This document shows positions 25,413 through 36,225 of a stretch of 64,000 bases of DNA, one piece after another. A program made the translations under genes and the position numbers. The first letter of the stretch is position 1; every line of letters begins with the position of its first letter. Source of the stretch: Agelas oroides (lineage: Eukaryota > Porifera > Demospongiae > Agelasida > Agelasidae); assembly GCA_949130485.1 (NCBI GenBank), contig OX422192.1:645599-709598 (forward strand), in the 5' to 3' direction. Below the pieces are notes generated by a model. The model ran no database searches, was not told where the DNA came from, and saw nothing but the letters and a program-made list of their open reading frames with translations.

Positions 25413-26711
25413 TTAAGTCTGTGGTGATTCCATGCAGTAATGTTTAACAGTACATGCCAGCCAGGGTTCCACTGGTTTTGGAGGGGTTACTTCAATTCGA
25501 AAGTAGAGGCAGTCATCTTTCAGATATTGACAATTCCACTGTGCATCAAGTTGAGTGTGGGGAATGAATTTGGGTCGTCCATATCCTCTGGAAGCCAACT
25601 CACCATCCACTACCCTCCTGCTTGCCTCATCGTCTTGTGGAAATGAGACTGTACGTGTGTGGTGTTTCTTATCTGCCAGTTGGTTGAGCAGTGTGACGGT
25701 GACCTCTCCTGTGAAGGGCCATGGCAGGTTGTCATCATTCCTCCCTTTCATCAGGTAGGCATACACTGAGACATAAGTACCTGCAGCATCACCACTCCCA
25801 TCCACATATACCTTGATACACATCTTGTAACCTCCAGGGTGGGTGTAGAATGGAGGGCTGTACCATACATCTTGAGAAGATTTATGCTGCTTGAACTCAG
25901 GCATTTTAAATACACATGGTTTTTCCTTCACCTGTTGTTCAATAACAGTTTCTATCGCAAGGTGGAGGTGAAATGAATCATCATTCTCATGTTGTTCTAG
26001 GTCTTTGCGAGGTAGCTTTTCTTTACAGCCAATTCTTGTATACTTGCATGACACCTCCTCAAATGGACATTTTGATCTGTGATAAGAAAGTTTGCAGCGA
26101 ACTACTGACAATGTGCATTCACTATTGGGACAGGGGATCTCAAGCTTTGGACATGTGTCAAGATGAGTGGTAGTTATATCACAGTATCTTCCAGTGACTT
26201 TGCAGTGGGGACACTGGTACTGGCGATTTGGACACTTCTTGAGATGTTGGTCTAGGTCATGACGTAAGATTTTTAGTTCATTGTCGTTCTCCATGCACTG
26301 ATTGGTGCAGCGAAGGAGAGCATACTCACATGTGGTGAGGTGGTCATCCAGAGATCGCAACTCTCCCACCCAGCTACACCCACTCTCAGTGTTGCTACAC
26401 ATAACCTTAAGTGACTTGATTTCCTGCTCACCTATACAGAAGAAAGTCAGTGGTAAGGTATGTAGCATGTGCATCAAAGTTAACTCACCTCTGGTGTCAG
26501 GGAAGTCCTGTCCTCTTTTCCGACAGTTTGGGCAAGTGAGAGAGTGCCTCTTGTGTTGATCCAGGCAGGCATTGCAGTACACCCTCCCACAGCATGTCAC
26601 TTGGTGCGGGGTGCCAGATACAAGGAGGCAGATCTGACAGACCAGCTTGTCTGGTGGTGTCTCCACAAACTTGCAGTCATATCCACCGGTCTTGGGAACA
26701 TTAGAAGCCAT
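25413..26711 (-). CDS. TRAF-like gene TL5, 413 aa, with a 57-nt stop-free intron
   Basis: The RING exon is 26711-26489 and the second exon is 26431-25413. The 57-nt intron (26488-26432) begins GTGAGTTAAC and ends TTCTGTATAG. It has a multiple-of-three length and no in-frame stop, so retained and spliced forms are both open (432 or 413 aa). The RING is complete (CQIC, CCGRVYC, NACL, CPNC). The coiled coil is almost absent (IEQQVKEK), and the MATH domain starts straight after it. The C-terminus has an extra tail (KHYCMESPQT) after the usual end. It belongs to a subgroup with TL4, TL9, TL13 and TL14. Confidence 0.88.
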   Translation of the reverse strand: MASNVPKTGGYDCKFVETPPDKLVCQICLLVSGTPHQVTCCGRVYCNACLDQHKRHSLTCPNCRKRGQDFPDTRGELTLMHMLHTLPLTFFCIGEQEIKSLKVMCSNTESGCSWVGELRSLDDHLTTCEYALLRCTNQCMENDNELKILRHDLDQHLKKCPNRQYQCPHCKVTGRYCDITTTHLDTCPKLEIPCPNSECTLSVVRCKLSYHRSKCPFEEVSCKYTRIGCKEKLPRKDLEQHENDDSFHLHLAIETVIEQQVKEKPCVFKMPEFKQHKSSQDVWYSPPFYTHPGGYKMCIKVYVDGSGDAAGTYVSVYAYLMKGRNDDNLPWPFTGEVTVTLLNQLADKKHHTRTVSFPQDDEASRRVVDGELASRGYGRPKFIPHTQLDAQWNCQYLKDDCLYFRIEVTPPKPVEPWLACTVKHYCMESPQT

Positions 26712-27169
26712 CTGTTAGCTACACATGCAGAGGCCGAATGGCACATCTCACATCAGTACATAATACAGATGACACTTACATGGATATCATTAACTCACCT
26801 GTACATATATAGCTATGTGGGCACAGTGGCAGTCAATGTTCTGCAACTCAACAGCTGTGTGTACTATAAACTTGTATGATGGATGAGGTCAAGTGCTGTT
26901 TTTAATTAAGTGTAGTAAATGAGTATATTCATTTGTCACATGTTGCCACTAAATAATGGTACATAATGCTATTGACGTCAAGATTACATGCAATAGTATC
27001 TGGGGTAATAACTGTCTTAATAAGCATATATACTTAAATTTCAGGCCACAAACATAATTCGTCTATTCCCCGAGGCTACGTATGTTGTGTACAACAGTTC
27101 AGTACATAAATGCACTACAAGCGGCTAATGAATTCACAGTCTAGGTCTTTTGACAATCCCTGTCATGAC
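26712..27169. promoter_or_regulatory. TL5 upstream region, conserved in TL9 and TL14
   Basis: About 90 bp upstream of the start (26712-26806), with CTGTTAGCTACACATGC and GGCACATCTCACATCAGTA, is also found upstream of TL9 (33656-33745) and TL14 (41290-41372). A minus-strand GTGAGTTAATG at about 26800 could be the donor of a non-coding first exon. The rest of the interval shows nothing. Confidence 0.5.
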
Positions 27170-28576
27170 TTAAACAGTGCATGTCAGCCAGGGTTTCTCT
27201 GGTTCATCAGCTTCCACTTCAATTTGAAAGTAGAGGCAGTCATCCTTCAAGTATTGGCAATCCTCCACTACATCATAATCAAGTTGATTATGGGAGATGA
27301 ATTTGTGCCATCCATATCCTGTGGGAGCTATCTCACTATCTACTACCCTTCCACTTATATCACTATCTGCAGTGTCTTGTGGAAAAGTGACTGAGTCAGT
27401 ATGGTGGTTCTCATCTTCCAGTTGGTTGAGCAGTGTGACAGTAACCTCTGCTGTGAAGGGCCATGGCAGGCTAGCATACACTGAGACATGAGTGTATGCT
27501 AGTGAGTGCAGGTTGTCATCATTCTTCCCTTTCATTCTTCCCTTTCATGAGGTAGGCATACACTGAGACATGAGTGCTTTCACCATCATCATTTCCATTG
27601 GCATCAACTCTGATACACATCTTGTAACTTCCAGGGTAAATGTAAAACGGAGGACTGTACCAAAGATCTTTAGAAGATTTGTGCTGATTGAAGCTGGGCA
27701 TTTTGAGTACACATCGGCCATCTATGATGGTGTCATTCATTATTTTCTGCTGGTCTATGAGTGCTTTCATTTCCTCCTGCTGTTTGTTGACAGTCTCTAT
27801 CGCAAGGTGGAGGTGGAAAGTGTCATCATCTTCATGTTTTTGTAAATCTTTGTGAAGTGGCTTTTCCTTACAGCCAATTCCTGCGTATTTGCAGGGCACC
27901 TTCTCAAACTGACATTTGGACCGGTGATCTGAAAGATCGCAGCGAGACACTTTGACATCACATCCAATATTGGGACAGGGAACTTTCACCTTTGGATGAG
28001 TAGTGGTTATATCACAGTATCTACCAGTGTCTTTGCAGTGAGGACACTGGTACTGGCGATTTGGACACTTGTCCTTGAGATGCTTGTCTAGGTTACAACG
28101 TAACATTTGCACTATCTCCTTGCTGTTCATACACTTGTTTGGGCAGCGAAGGAGGGCATACCCGCATGTTTTAAGATGAATGTCTAGGGAATGCAACTCC
28201 CCCACCCAGCCACATGCACCCATTCTCACGGTTGTTACATTTGACTTTGATTTCCTATGCAAGAGATTTCAGCGGAAAATTGTACAGCACTTTTTTTCAT
28301 TAAAATTACCAGAATTCTACTCACCTCTGGTGTCAGGGAAGTCCTGTCCTCTTTTCCTGCAGTTTGGGCAATTAAGAGAGTGCCTCTTGTGTTGATTCAG
28401 GCAGGCTTTGCAGTAGACCCTTCCACAGCATGTCACTTGGTGGGGAATTCGAGCCACATGAAGGCAGATCTGACAGACCAGTTTGTCTGGTGGTTCACAA
28501 ACTTGCAGTCATACCCACCAACAGAAGTCCGCAAGCCACTGAAGGCAGGAAAATGACCCCAAGCATTGGAAGCCAT
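27170..28576 (-). pseudogene. TRAF-like pseudogene TL6
   Basis: The RING exon (28576-28325) has a 4-nt deletion after KFV that destroys the RING frame. The acceptor side of exon 2 (about 28255) has lost several bases, and an insertion near 28225 shifts the first zinc finger. Two changes sit in the MATH domain: a 13-bp tandem duplication (27521-27546, ATTCTTCCCTTTC twice) causing a stop, and a 42-bp in-frame insertion (27471-27512). Otherwise the zinc fingers, NKQQEEMK coiled coil and MATH core are well preserved, so inactivation is recent. Confidence 0.9.
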
Positions 28577-28604
28577 CACCTGAACCTGGCATAGGTTCTG
28601 CCTT

Positions 28605-29150
28605 CGTGAATTTGGCGAAAAATAGACATTGAGATCCAGCCAGGATTTGAACCTGGGTCCTCTGAATTCAGATGCTCTTACCAACTGAGCCACTGGAGGC
28701 CGGAGCTCTGGCATTGGAGAAGAGGCATGGAGATGTGGCTCATTGTTCATGCACGTTGTGCATGCAAGTTGTGCATGCACGACGGCATGTTGCACATGCA
28801 TATTGCATGTTGACATATTGTGTATACATGATTGTTGGCACACTGCAAGTACACATTTGCATGTAGTGCATGCATGAGGGCATATTGTGCATGCATGTTG
28901 TCATACTGCAAATACATGGAAATGTTGTGCATGCATCATGATATATAGTGCTGTACATGTTGGTATGTTGTGCATGCATGTTGGCATAGTCTGTCCAATG
29001 AATGCTATAGAGATGTTAGAAATATGTACTGGCAGGATAGATGCATGGACACTGGTCGATTCTCAGGCTCTTAGGCTTAGAATTAACTCTGAATGATAAT
29101 TGGTGAAGTACATTTTGCTGCCACCAGCAAACTGCATAATAGCAGCAGCC
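28605..29150 (-). mobile_element. tRNA-derived SINE, copy 2, split by a minisatellite
   Basis: The Pol III A box (TGGCTCAGTTGGTAAGAG) and B box (GGTTCAAATCC) lie on the minus strand within 28699-28632. The 5-bp T stem is perfect and five of seven acceptor pairs are possible. The far flank (GGTCGATTCTCAGGCTCTTA, near 29060) matches copy 1. It is separated from the head by a stretch of TGCATG-rich repeats at about 28735-28990 that copy 1 lacks. Confidence 0.7.
28735..28990. repeat. TTGTGCATGCATGTTG minisatellite inside SINE copy 2
   Basis: Degenerate tandem units around GTGCATGCATGTTGGCATA repeat about a dozen times. The ORFs here (MHAQH..) are artefacts. Confidence 0.8.
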
Positions 29151-29437
29151 ACTGGATTTGAATTTGCTGACTGCTCATAGTCTCCAAAGTATGCTAGAGT
29201 CAAGTGTGTAGAAATAGCTACAACTTATTTGTTTGCACTGTGTCAGTGACCGTTTTAGTTCAAGGACTTCCTTCCGAAATTGTTAATTTGTGTAGTTGTT
29301 TGCAAGTATTTAATGTTCACCCTTCAATCAGTGCAAGTCCATGGGTTTAAAACACATGACACACAATCATGAATAACAGCAACACAAAAGAATAAAGTCT
29401 ATATAATCAAAGTCTGTGGCTGTCTCATGTAGCAAGT

Positions 29438-31254
29438 TTAAACTGTACATGTTAGCCAGGGTTTCGTTGCTTTGGTGGTTTGTACTTCAATTTGAAAGTA
29501 AAGGTAGTCATCTTTTAGATATTGGCAGTTCAGTGCTGCATCAAAATCAAGTTGATCATATGCAATGTAGGCAGCATGTCCAAGTCCAAGACTTCTCTCA
29601 CCTTCCACTACTCTCCTATTTGATTCTGTATCCATGTCAGGTGGAAATGAAATTGTACATGTGTGGTGGTTCTCATCTGCCAGCTGGTTGAGTAGTGTGA
29701 TGGTGACATCTCCTGTGAAGGGCCATGGCAGGTTGTCATCGTTCTTCCCTTTCATCAGGTAGGCACCCACTGAGACATGAGTACCTGTACCATCACTCCA
29801 CCCATTGGCATCAACCCTGATACATATCTTGTAGCCCCATGGGTGGGTATAGAATGGAGGACTGTACCATTCTTGTTTGGAGGATTTGTGTTTGTGGTAC
29901 TCTGGCATTCTGAACACACACGGACCAGCTCGACCAGCTATAGCATTGTCAGCCATTACCTTCATCTCCTTCTGTTGTTTATTGACAGTCTCTATCGCAA
30001 GGTGGAGATGGAATGCATCATCCTTTTCATGCCCATGCATGTCCCTGTAAGGTAGCTTTTCCTTACAGCCAATTTCTGCATATTTGCATGGTATCTTCTC
30101 ATACCGACATTTTGATTGGTGACTGGAAAGATTGTAGCGAAACACTGACATCTTGCATCCGCTATTGGGACAGGAGACTTTCACCTTTGGACATGTGTCA
30201 AGATGAGTGGTGGTTATATCACAGTATCTTCCAGTGTCTTTGCAGTGAGGGCACAGGTGCTGGCGATTGGGACACTTCTTGAGATGTTGGTCTAGCTCAT
30301 GACGTAAGATTTTTACTTCATTGTCGTTCTCCATGCACTGATTGGTGCAGCGAAGGAGAGCATACTCACATGTGGCGAGGTGGTCATCCAGAGATCGCAA
30401 CTCTCCCACCCAGCCACACTCACTTTCACTGTTGCTGCACATGACTTTAAGTGACTTAATTTCTTGCTCACCTACAAGAGGAGAAATTTAGTAGGAAAGA
30501 TACATTTATTCCTATACTAGGAATACGCATGCGCTGAGTGTTTGCCTTGCGCACGTGTCCAATAGGTAGTAAGCGTGGTAGGCATATAGCCTATTGTGAG
30601 GTGGGAAAATGAGAAGATGGCAAAGTGATCGCTTGTTTAACTCTACGAAGAGGTCAGTACCTGGTATAGTGGGCCAAGGGCGCATCGAGCAATGCGCTTT
30701 TGGTTGGCTTAACGTTTCACCCCACTAGACTCTCCCTGTATGCATCACTTCTCTATCATGTCCCCTTTCCTTTGCCCTGCTCTCTTGTGACGAAGTCGCC
30801 CTTTGCTTCCGCTTTTGCGATCTAGCGTGGTCGTGTAGAAACTGCTCAGGTTCCATCAGTGTTCATTCACGCAACACTTGCATTCGTACGTGTCGTGACT
30901 ACATGCACGTCATGTCTGTACACACGTGTGACTAGACTGCCCATGCTAATTAAAGGACAGATATACATACATACATACATACATACATACAAGTGCGAAC
31001 TGACTGCGCTGCATAATTATCAGCCTTGATCTAAGGCGCTTGATAATTACTAAAGTCCCCTTACCTCTGGTATCAGGAAAGTCCTGCCCTCCTTTTCTAC
31101 AGTTTGGGCAAGTGCTGGAGTAGACCCTCCCACAGCATGTCACTTGGTGTGGAGTAGCGGATACAAGAAGGCAGATCTGACAGACCAGTTTGTCTGGTGG
31201 CGTCTCCAGAAAATTGCAGTCATATCCGCCAGTCTTGGGAGTACTGGAAGCCAT
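29438..31254 (-). CDS. TRAF-like gene TL7, 407 aa, RING lacking its second zinc-ligand pair
   Basis: The first exon is 31254-31065 (MASSTPKTGG, donor GTAAGG) and the second is 30471-29438. Exon 1 is 190 nt, exactly 33 nt shorter than the family norm. After CCGRVY it goes straight to SSTCPNC, so the CxxC-LDEHKK segment is missing and the RING cannot fold normally. The frame is otherwise intact. The zinc-finger half resembles TL3/TL5, while the coiled coil and front of the MATH domain are nearly identical to TL2, including PWGYKICIRVDANGW. The MATH end is different again (LGLGHAAYIAYDQLD). It could act as an adaptor or dominant-negative form without ligase activity. Confidence 0.83.
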
Positions 31255-31640
31255 AATTTGCTTCACATTCACTTACAGCTGGTGGCACCGTAGATCACCA
31301 CGTGGCTACGCACGCGCTTGATAATATCACGTGTATAAACCGCGCCCGGGCGCCGCTCGAGATAGAAGAGGACTAGAGCCATTAGCGAATTCCACGATAA
31401 TGTTATGGTTTTTGCACCGCTTGTTCTTTGCCCAACTTCATGCCCCAGACCATTGGTTTCTAACAGTTAAATTCTTTTCTGACCCACCATGTTAGCTGGC
31501 TTGCTCAAAACAACAAGCAACTGCTGTTATTAAAGTAAGTAGAATCATTGTCTGTGTGGCCATAGTGTAAGTAGCACAACAGTTAGATATATAAACAATG
31601 GTGAGTTTGTAGTCTGATGGTCCCCATGATAACTTAAATA
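31255..31640. other. TL7 upstream region, no recognised gene
   Basis: It contains CACGTG sites and a G+C-rich patch (about 31325-31360). From about 31530 onward the sequence is a copy of the TL3 3' flank. Confidence 0.4.
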
Positions 31641-31963
31641 GTGCATGTCAGCCATGCGGTTTCTCTGGTTCAGACTTAACTTGAAAGTAGAGACAATCTC
31701 CTTTCAGGTACTGGCAGCTTATTGCTGGATTATAATGAAGATGATCGTGGAGAATGAATCTGCCACTTGGGGCCCTCTCACCATCCACCACCCTTCTACT
31801 TGTATAGTTTTCGGGTTGAAGTAAGGTTGTACGTGTGTGGTGGTTCTCATCTTCCAGTTGGTTGAGCAGTGTGACGGTGACCTCTCCTGTGAAGGGCCAT
31901 GGCAGGGTGTCATCATTCTTTCCTCGCATCAGGTAGGCATACACTGAGACATGAGTGTTGCAG
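31641..31963 (-). pseudogene. TRAF-like fragment TL8, 3' half of a MATH domain
   Basis: It is nearly identical to the last 105 residues of TL3 (RGKNDD, PENYTSRRVVDGERAP, LHYNPAISCQYLK). At 31963 the homology jumps from inside the MATH domain to sequence that lies upstream of TL3 (24077). The fragment is therefore the scar of a duplication followed by an internal deletion of about 1.46 kb. It has no start, RING or zinc finger. Confidence 0.9.
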
Positions 31964-32382
31964 TCGTTTTGTAAAGTAGCTAAGTAAGTTAGAACTAGTG
32001 GCTTGACTAACATCCTCAGCACTGCACATGGAGGTTACTTATGCCGAGGTAACCAGTGGGGCTAAGTAGATTTGACCCTCAGGCTCGCATGAAATTTGGA
32101 GAGGTTTCAGTTAATTTCTGCTAGTGCAGCATTCATGTTGCACAATATCAGCAGGGTGGTTAATTACATATTATGTATAACATACATTATGCTTGAGATT
32201 TAGATATGTTAACTTTCAAGAGCACATTCACTGAACAGCACACAATCTACACACATTCTTTAGCCATCTAAATCATGAACTATGAACTCTATTATTAGAA
32301 TGTAGGCTGTCTCTCACAGTCTAGCTCCTGGCTTTTGTATACACAACAAACTAAATAAGTGTTAACTAATTTTATGGTGTAG
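31964..32382. repeat. Second copy of the TL3-TL5 intergenic block
   Basis: This matches 24077-24525 with small deletions (for example near 32052) and leads directly into TL9, just as the original leads into TL4. Confidence 0.85.
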
Positions 32383-33655
32383 TTAAGGTGGTGGTGATTC
32401 CATGCAGTAATGTTTAACAGTACATGCCAGCCAGGGTTTCACTGGTTTTGGAGGGGTTACTTCAATTCGAAAGTAGAGGCAGTCATCTTTCAGATATTGA
32501 CAATTCCACTGTGCATCAAGTTGAGTGTGGGGAATGAATTTGGGTCGTCCATATCCTCTGGAAGCCAACTCACCCTCCACTACCCTCCTGCTTGATTCAT
32601 TGTTTTGTGGAAATGAAATTGTGCCTGTGTAGTGGTTCTTATCTGCCAGTATCTGCCATGGCAGGTTGTCATCATTCCTCCCTTTCATCAGGTAGGCATA
32701 CACTGAGACATGTGTGCCTGCAGCATCACCACACCCATCCGCATATACCTTGATACACATCTTGTAACCTCCAGGGTGAGTGTAGAATGGGGGGCTGTAC
32801 CATATATCTTGAGAAGATTTATGCTGTTTGAACTCAGGCATTTTAAATACACATGGTTTTTCCTTCACCTGTTGTTCAATAACAGTTTCTATCGCAAGGT
32901 GTAGGTGAAATGAATCATCATTCTCATGTTGTTCTAGGTCTTTGCGAGGTAGCTTTTCTTTACAGCCAATTCCTGCATACTTGCACGACACCTCCTCAAA
33001 TGGACATTTTGATCTGTGATAAGAAAGTTTGCAGCGAACTACTGACAATGTACACTCACTATTGGGACAGGGGACCTCAACCTTCGGACATGTGTCAGAT
33101 GAGTGGTAGTTATATCACAGTATCTTCCAGTGACTTTGCATTGGAGACACTCGTATTGGCGATTTGGACACTTCTTGAGATGTTGGTCTAGCTCATGACG
33201 TAAGATTTTTACTTCATTGTCGTTCTCCATGCACTGATTGGTGCAGCGAAGGAGGGCATATGCACATGTGGTGAGGTGGTCGTCCAGGGATCGCAACTCC
33301 CCCACCCAGCTACACCCATTCTCAGTGTTGCTACACATAACCTTGAGTGCCTTGATTTCCTGCTCACCTACAGGAATAAATTTAGTGATAAGGTATGTAG
33401 CATGTCCACTTGTGCATCAAAAGTTCACTCACCTCTGATGTCAGGGAAGTCCTGTCCTCTTTTCCTGCAGTTTGGGCAAGTGAGAGAGTGCCTCTTGTGT
33501 TGATTCAAGCAGGTATTGCAGTAGACCCCCCCACAACATGTTACTTGGTGTGGGGTGGCAGATACGAGAAGGCAGATCTGACACACCAGTTTGTCAGGTG
33601 GTGTATCCACAAACTTGCAGTCATATCCACCAGCCTTGGAAGCCTTGGAAGCCAT
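32383..33655 (-). pseudogene. TRAF-like TL9, one-base frameshift and MATH deletion
   Basis: The RING exon (33655-33433) and intron (65 nt) are intact. In exon 2 (33367-32383), one A is missing near 33096 (TGTGTCAGATGAG where paralogues have TGTGTCAAGATGAG), which breaks the frame in the third zinc finger. The MATH domain lacks the PFTGEVTVTLLN segment (33 nt net, near 32650). Everything else matches TL5 closely. The single-base change could be a sequencing error, but the MATH deletion would still remove a core strand. Confidence 0.8.
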
Positions 33656-33766
33656 CTGTTAGCTACACATGCAGAGGCCAAATGGCACATCTCACATCAG
33701 TACAATACAGATGACACAAAGTCTACATGAACTCACCTGTACGTGTGTGGGCAACAGATGTACTGT

Positions 33767-34125
33767 TTGCAACTGCCTGGGGCTACTAGTGTACCACAAA
33801 TATATGATTTATTGCCTGGGGCTACTAGTGTACAACAACAAATATATGATTTATTGCCTGGGGCTACTAGTGTACCACAAATATATGATTTATTGCCTGG
33901 GGCTACTAGTGTACAACAACAAATATATGATTTATTGCCTGGGGCTACTAGTGTACCACAAATATATGATTTATTGCCTGGGGCTACTAGTGTACCACAA
34001 ATATATGATTTATTGCCTGGGGCTACTAGTGTACAACAACAAATATATGATTTATTGCCTGGGGCTACTAGTGTACAACTACAAATATATGATTTATTGC
34101 ATGGGGCTACTAGTGTACAATGACA
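33767..34125. repeat. Minisatellite, nine units of about 39-42 bp
   Basis: Units of TTGCCTGGGGCTACTAGTGT plus ACCACAAATATATGATTTA alternate with a form carrying an extra ACAACA. The array is open in several frames on both strands (GATSVPQIYDLLP and others) because the unit lengths are multiples of three. It lies upstream of TL9 and downstream of TL10. Confidence 0.92.
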
Positions 34126-34222
34126 AAACAATTCAGAAACTACATAAACTCTAGTGTCAGTTACTAGCTAGTGAGTTCAGGGTCTATTTGTGGTTAGGTT
34201 TTTCAACAGTTTCTGTAACAAC

Positions 34223-35587
34223 TTAAACACTACTTATGAGCCAGTGTTTCACTGGTTCATGGGTTTCTACATCAATTTGAAAGTAGAGGCTGTCATTTTT
34301 CAGATACTGGCAAATTTTTGCTGCATAATAGCCAAGTTGATTGTGGGAGATGAATTTGTGCCATCCATATCCTGTGGCAGCGATCTCATCGTTCACTACC
34401 CTTCTACCTATACCACTGTCTTGCAGAAATGAGCTTGTAAGTGTGTAGTGGTTCCTATCTGCCAGCTGGTTGAGCAGTGTGACAGTGACCTCTCCTGTGA
34501 AGGGCCATGGCAGGTTGTCATCGTTCTTCCCTTGCATCAGGTAGGCAAACACTGAGACATGAGTGCCTGCACCATCACCATTTCCATTGGCATCGACCCT
34601 AATGCACATCTTGTAACCTCCAGGCTGAGTGTAGAATGGAGGACTGTACCATTCTTGTTTGGAGGATTTGTGTTGGTTGAACATGGGTACATTGAGTACA
34701 CATCGGCCAGCTTGACCTGCCATGATGGTTTCACTCATTATTTTCTGTTCTTCTTTGACTGCTTTCAACTCTTTCTGCTGTTTATTGACGGTCTCTATTG
34801 CAAGGTGAAGGTGGAAAGTGTCATCATCCTCGTGTTGCAGTAAATCTTTGCGAAGTGGCTTTTTCTGACAACCAATTCCTGCATATTTGCATGGCACTAT
34901 CTCAAACTCACATGTTGATCGATGGTTGGAGAGCTCGCAGCGAGGTACTGAGGCACAACACTCACTATTAGGACAGGAGATTTTTACCTTTGGGCACATG
35001 TCAAGATGAGTGGTTGTTATATCACAGTATCTTCCAGTGTCTTTGCAGTGGGGACACTCAAACTGACGATTTGGACACTTGTTTTTAAGATGCTGGTCCA
35101 AGTTACGACGTAGCATTTGCACTATCTCCTTGTTGTTCATACACTTGTTTGGGCAGCGAAGGAGGGCATACCCACATGTTTTAAGATGATTGTCCAGGGA
35201 ATGCAACTCCCCCACCCAGCCACACTTACTCTCACAGTTGTTGCATTTGACCTTAAGGGCCTTGATTTCCTGCTCACCTACAGAAAGAGATATTTGTGAA
35301 AAATCATACTCTACTTAAGGGTTGCCTCAAGTTCACTCACCTCTGATGTCAGGAAAATTTTGTCCTCTTTTCCTGCAGTTTGGGCAAGTATAAGAGTGTT
35401 TTTTGTGTTCATCCAGACAGCCTTCACAGAAGACCCTCCCACAGCATGTCACTTGGTGGGGAGTGCGGGCTACAAGAAGGCAGATCTGACAAACCAGTTT
35501 GTCTGGTGGTGGGTCCACAAATTTGCAGTCATACCCGCCAACAGGAGTAGGTAAGACAGCAAAGTGACCCCAAGCATTGGAAGCCAT
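34223..35587 (-). CDS. TRAF-like gene TL10, 433 aa
   Basis: The RING exon is 35587-35341 (247 nt, N-terminus MASNAWGHFAVLPTPVGG, 8 residues longer than usual), the intron is 63 nt, and the second exon is 35277-34223. The RING is intact (CQIC, CCGRVFCEGC, CPNC). The zinc-finger block between the HLKTC and HRSTC cysteines is 88 residues long and complete. The coiled coil is NKQQKELKAVKEEQKIMSE. The MATH core is standard and ends VKHWLISSV instead of PWLTCTV. A probable promoter and non-coding exon lie at 36226-36340. Confidence 0.87.
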
Positions 35588-35783
35588 CTGTTGCAGCTGC
35601 AGAGAATAAATTGATCATATTATAATTATATTTCTTATAGTTCAGTAAGCCTAACTGCACTGGCTATGCCATGTGTAGCTATAGTTAAGCCAGTAGTTCC
35701 TTCCTGTGTTTAGTTGATGCAGAGATGCATAGCACACAGGAGAGATAGGCAGATTCTTGTGACTCACAATCTTTTGTCCCAGT

Positions 35784-36176
35784 CTATAGACGGTGTGCCT
35801 CTAGAATCCAGGGGGTGTGGCTTTGGACTTAGAATGTTGCCATGACGATACTAATTTTATATGACAATCCTGAGAGTCTGAATGACTCAACTCTGAAATA
35901 TGGAAGCTACCAGCTTTACAGTTGATTTTTAATCAAACTTTGGTTCTCAAGTATGGAGTTCTATGGTGTGTGGCAACTTTTGCCACACGCCATAGACTTA
36001 AAAAAGTCAAAGTTTGACAATTTTTATAAAATCAATCAGAAGGCTGGTAGCTTCCATACTTCAGAGTTGAGTCACTCAGACTATCAGGATTGTCATATAA
36101 AAATTGATATCACCATGGAAACATTTTAAGTCTGAAGCCACGCCCCCTGAATTCTAGAGGCACACAGTCAATATAG
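35784..36176. mobile_element. Hairpin MITE of about 390 bp upstream of TL10
   Basis: The arms 35784-35960 and about 35990-36176 are inverted copies (GTGTGCCTCTAGAATCCAGG against CCTGAATTCTAGAGGCACAC; GGAAGCTACCAGC against GCTGGTAGCTTCC). They meet at GTGTGGCAACTTTTGCCACA. The element sits in the TL10 5'UTR intron. Confidence 0.85.
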
Positions 36177-36225
36177 CTAACAGACTGCAGTGATTACAGC
36201 ACATGCATCTTGTGTCATTATGTCA

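Noticed and set aside
28433..28979. ORFs rich in Met, His and Cys (MHAQHTNMYS..)
   Set aside because: Read from the TGCATG minisatellite and the SINE; they are not conserved protein.
33669..34154. ORFs of 126-161 codons (GLLVYHKYMIYCL, GATSVPQIYDLLP)
   Set aside because: They arise from a 39/42-bp minisatellite and are open in several frames at once, with no other coding evidence.
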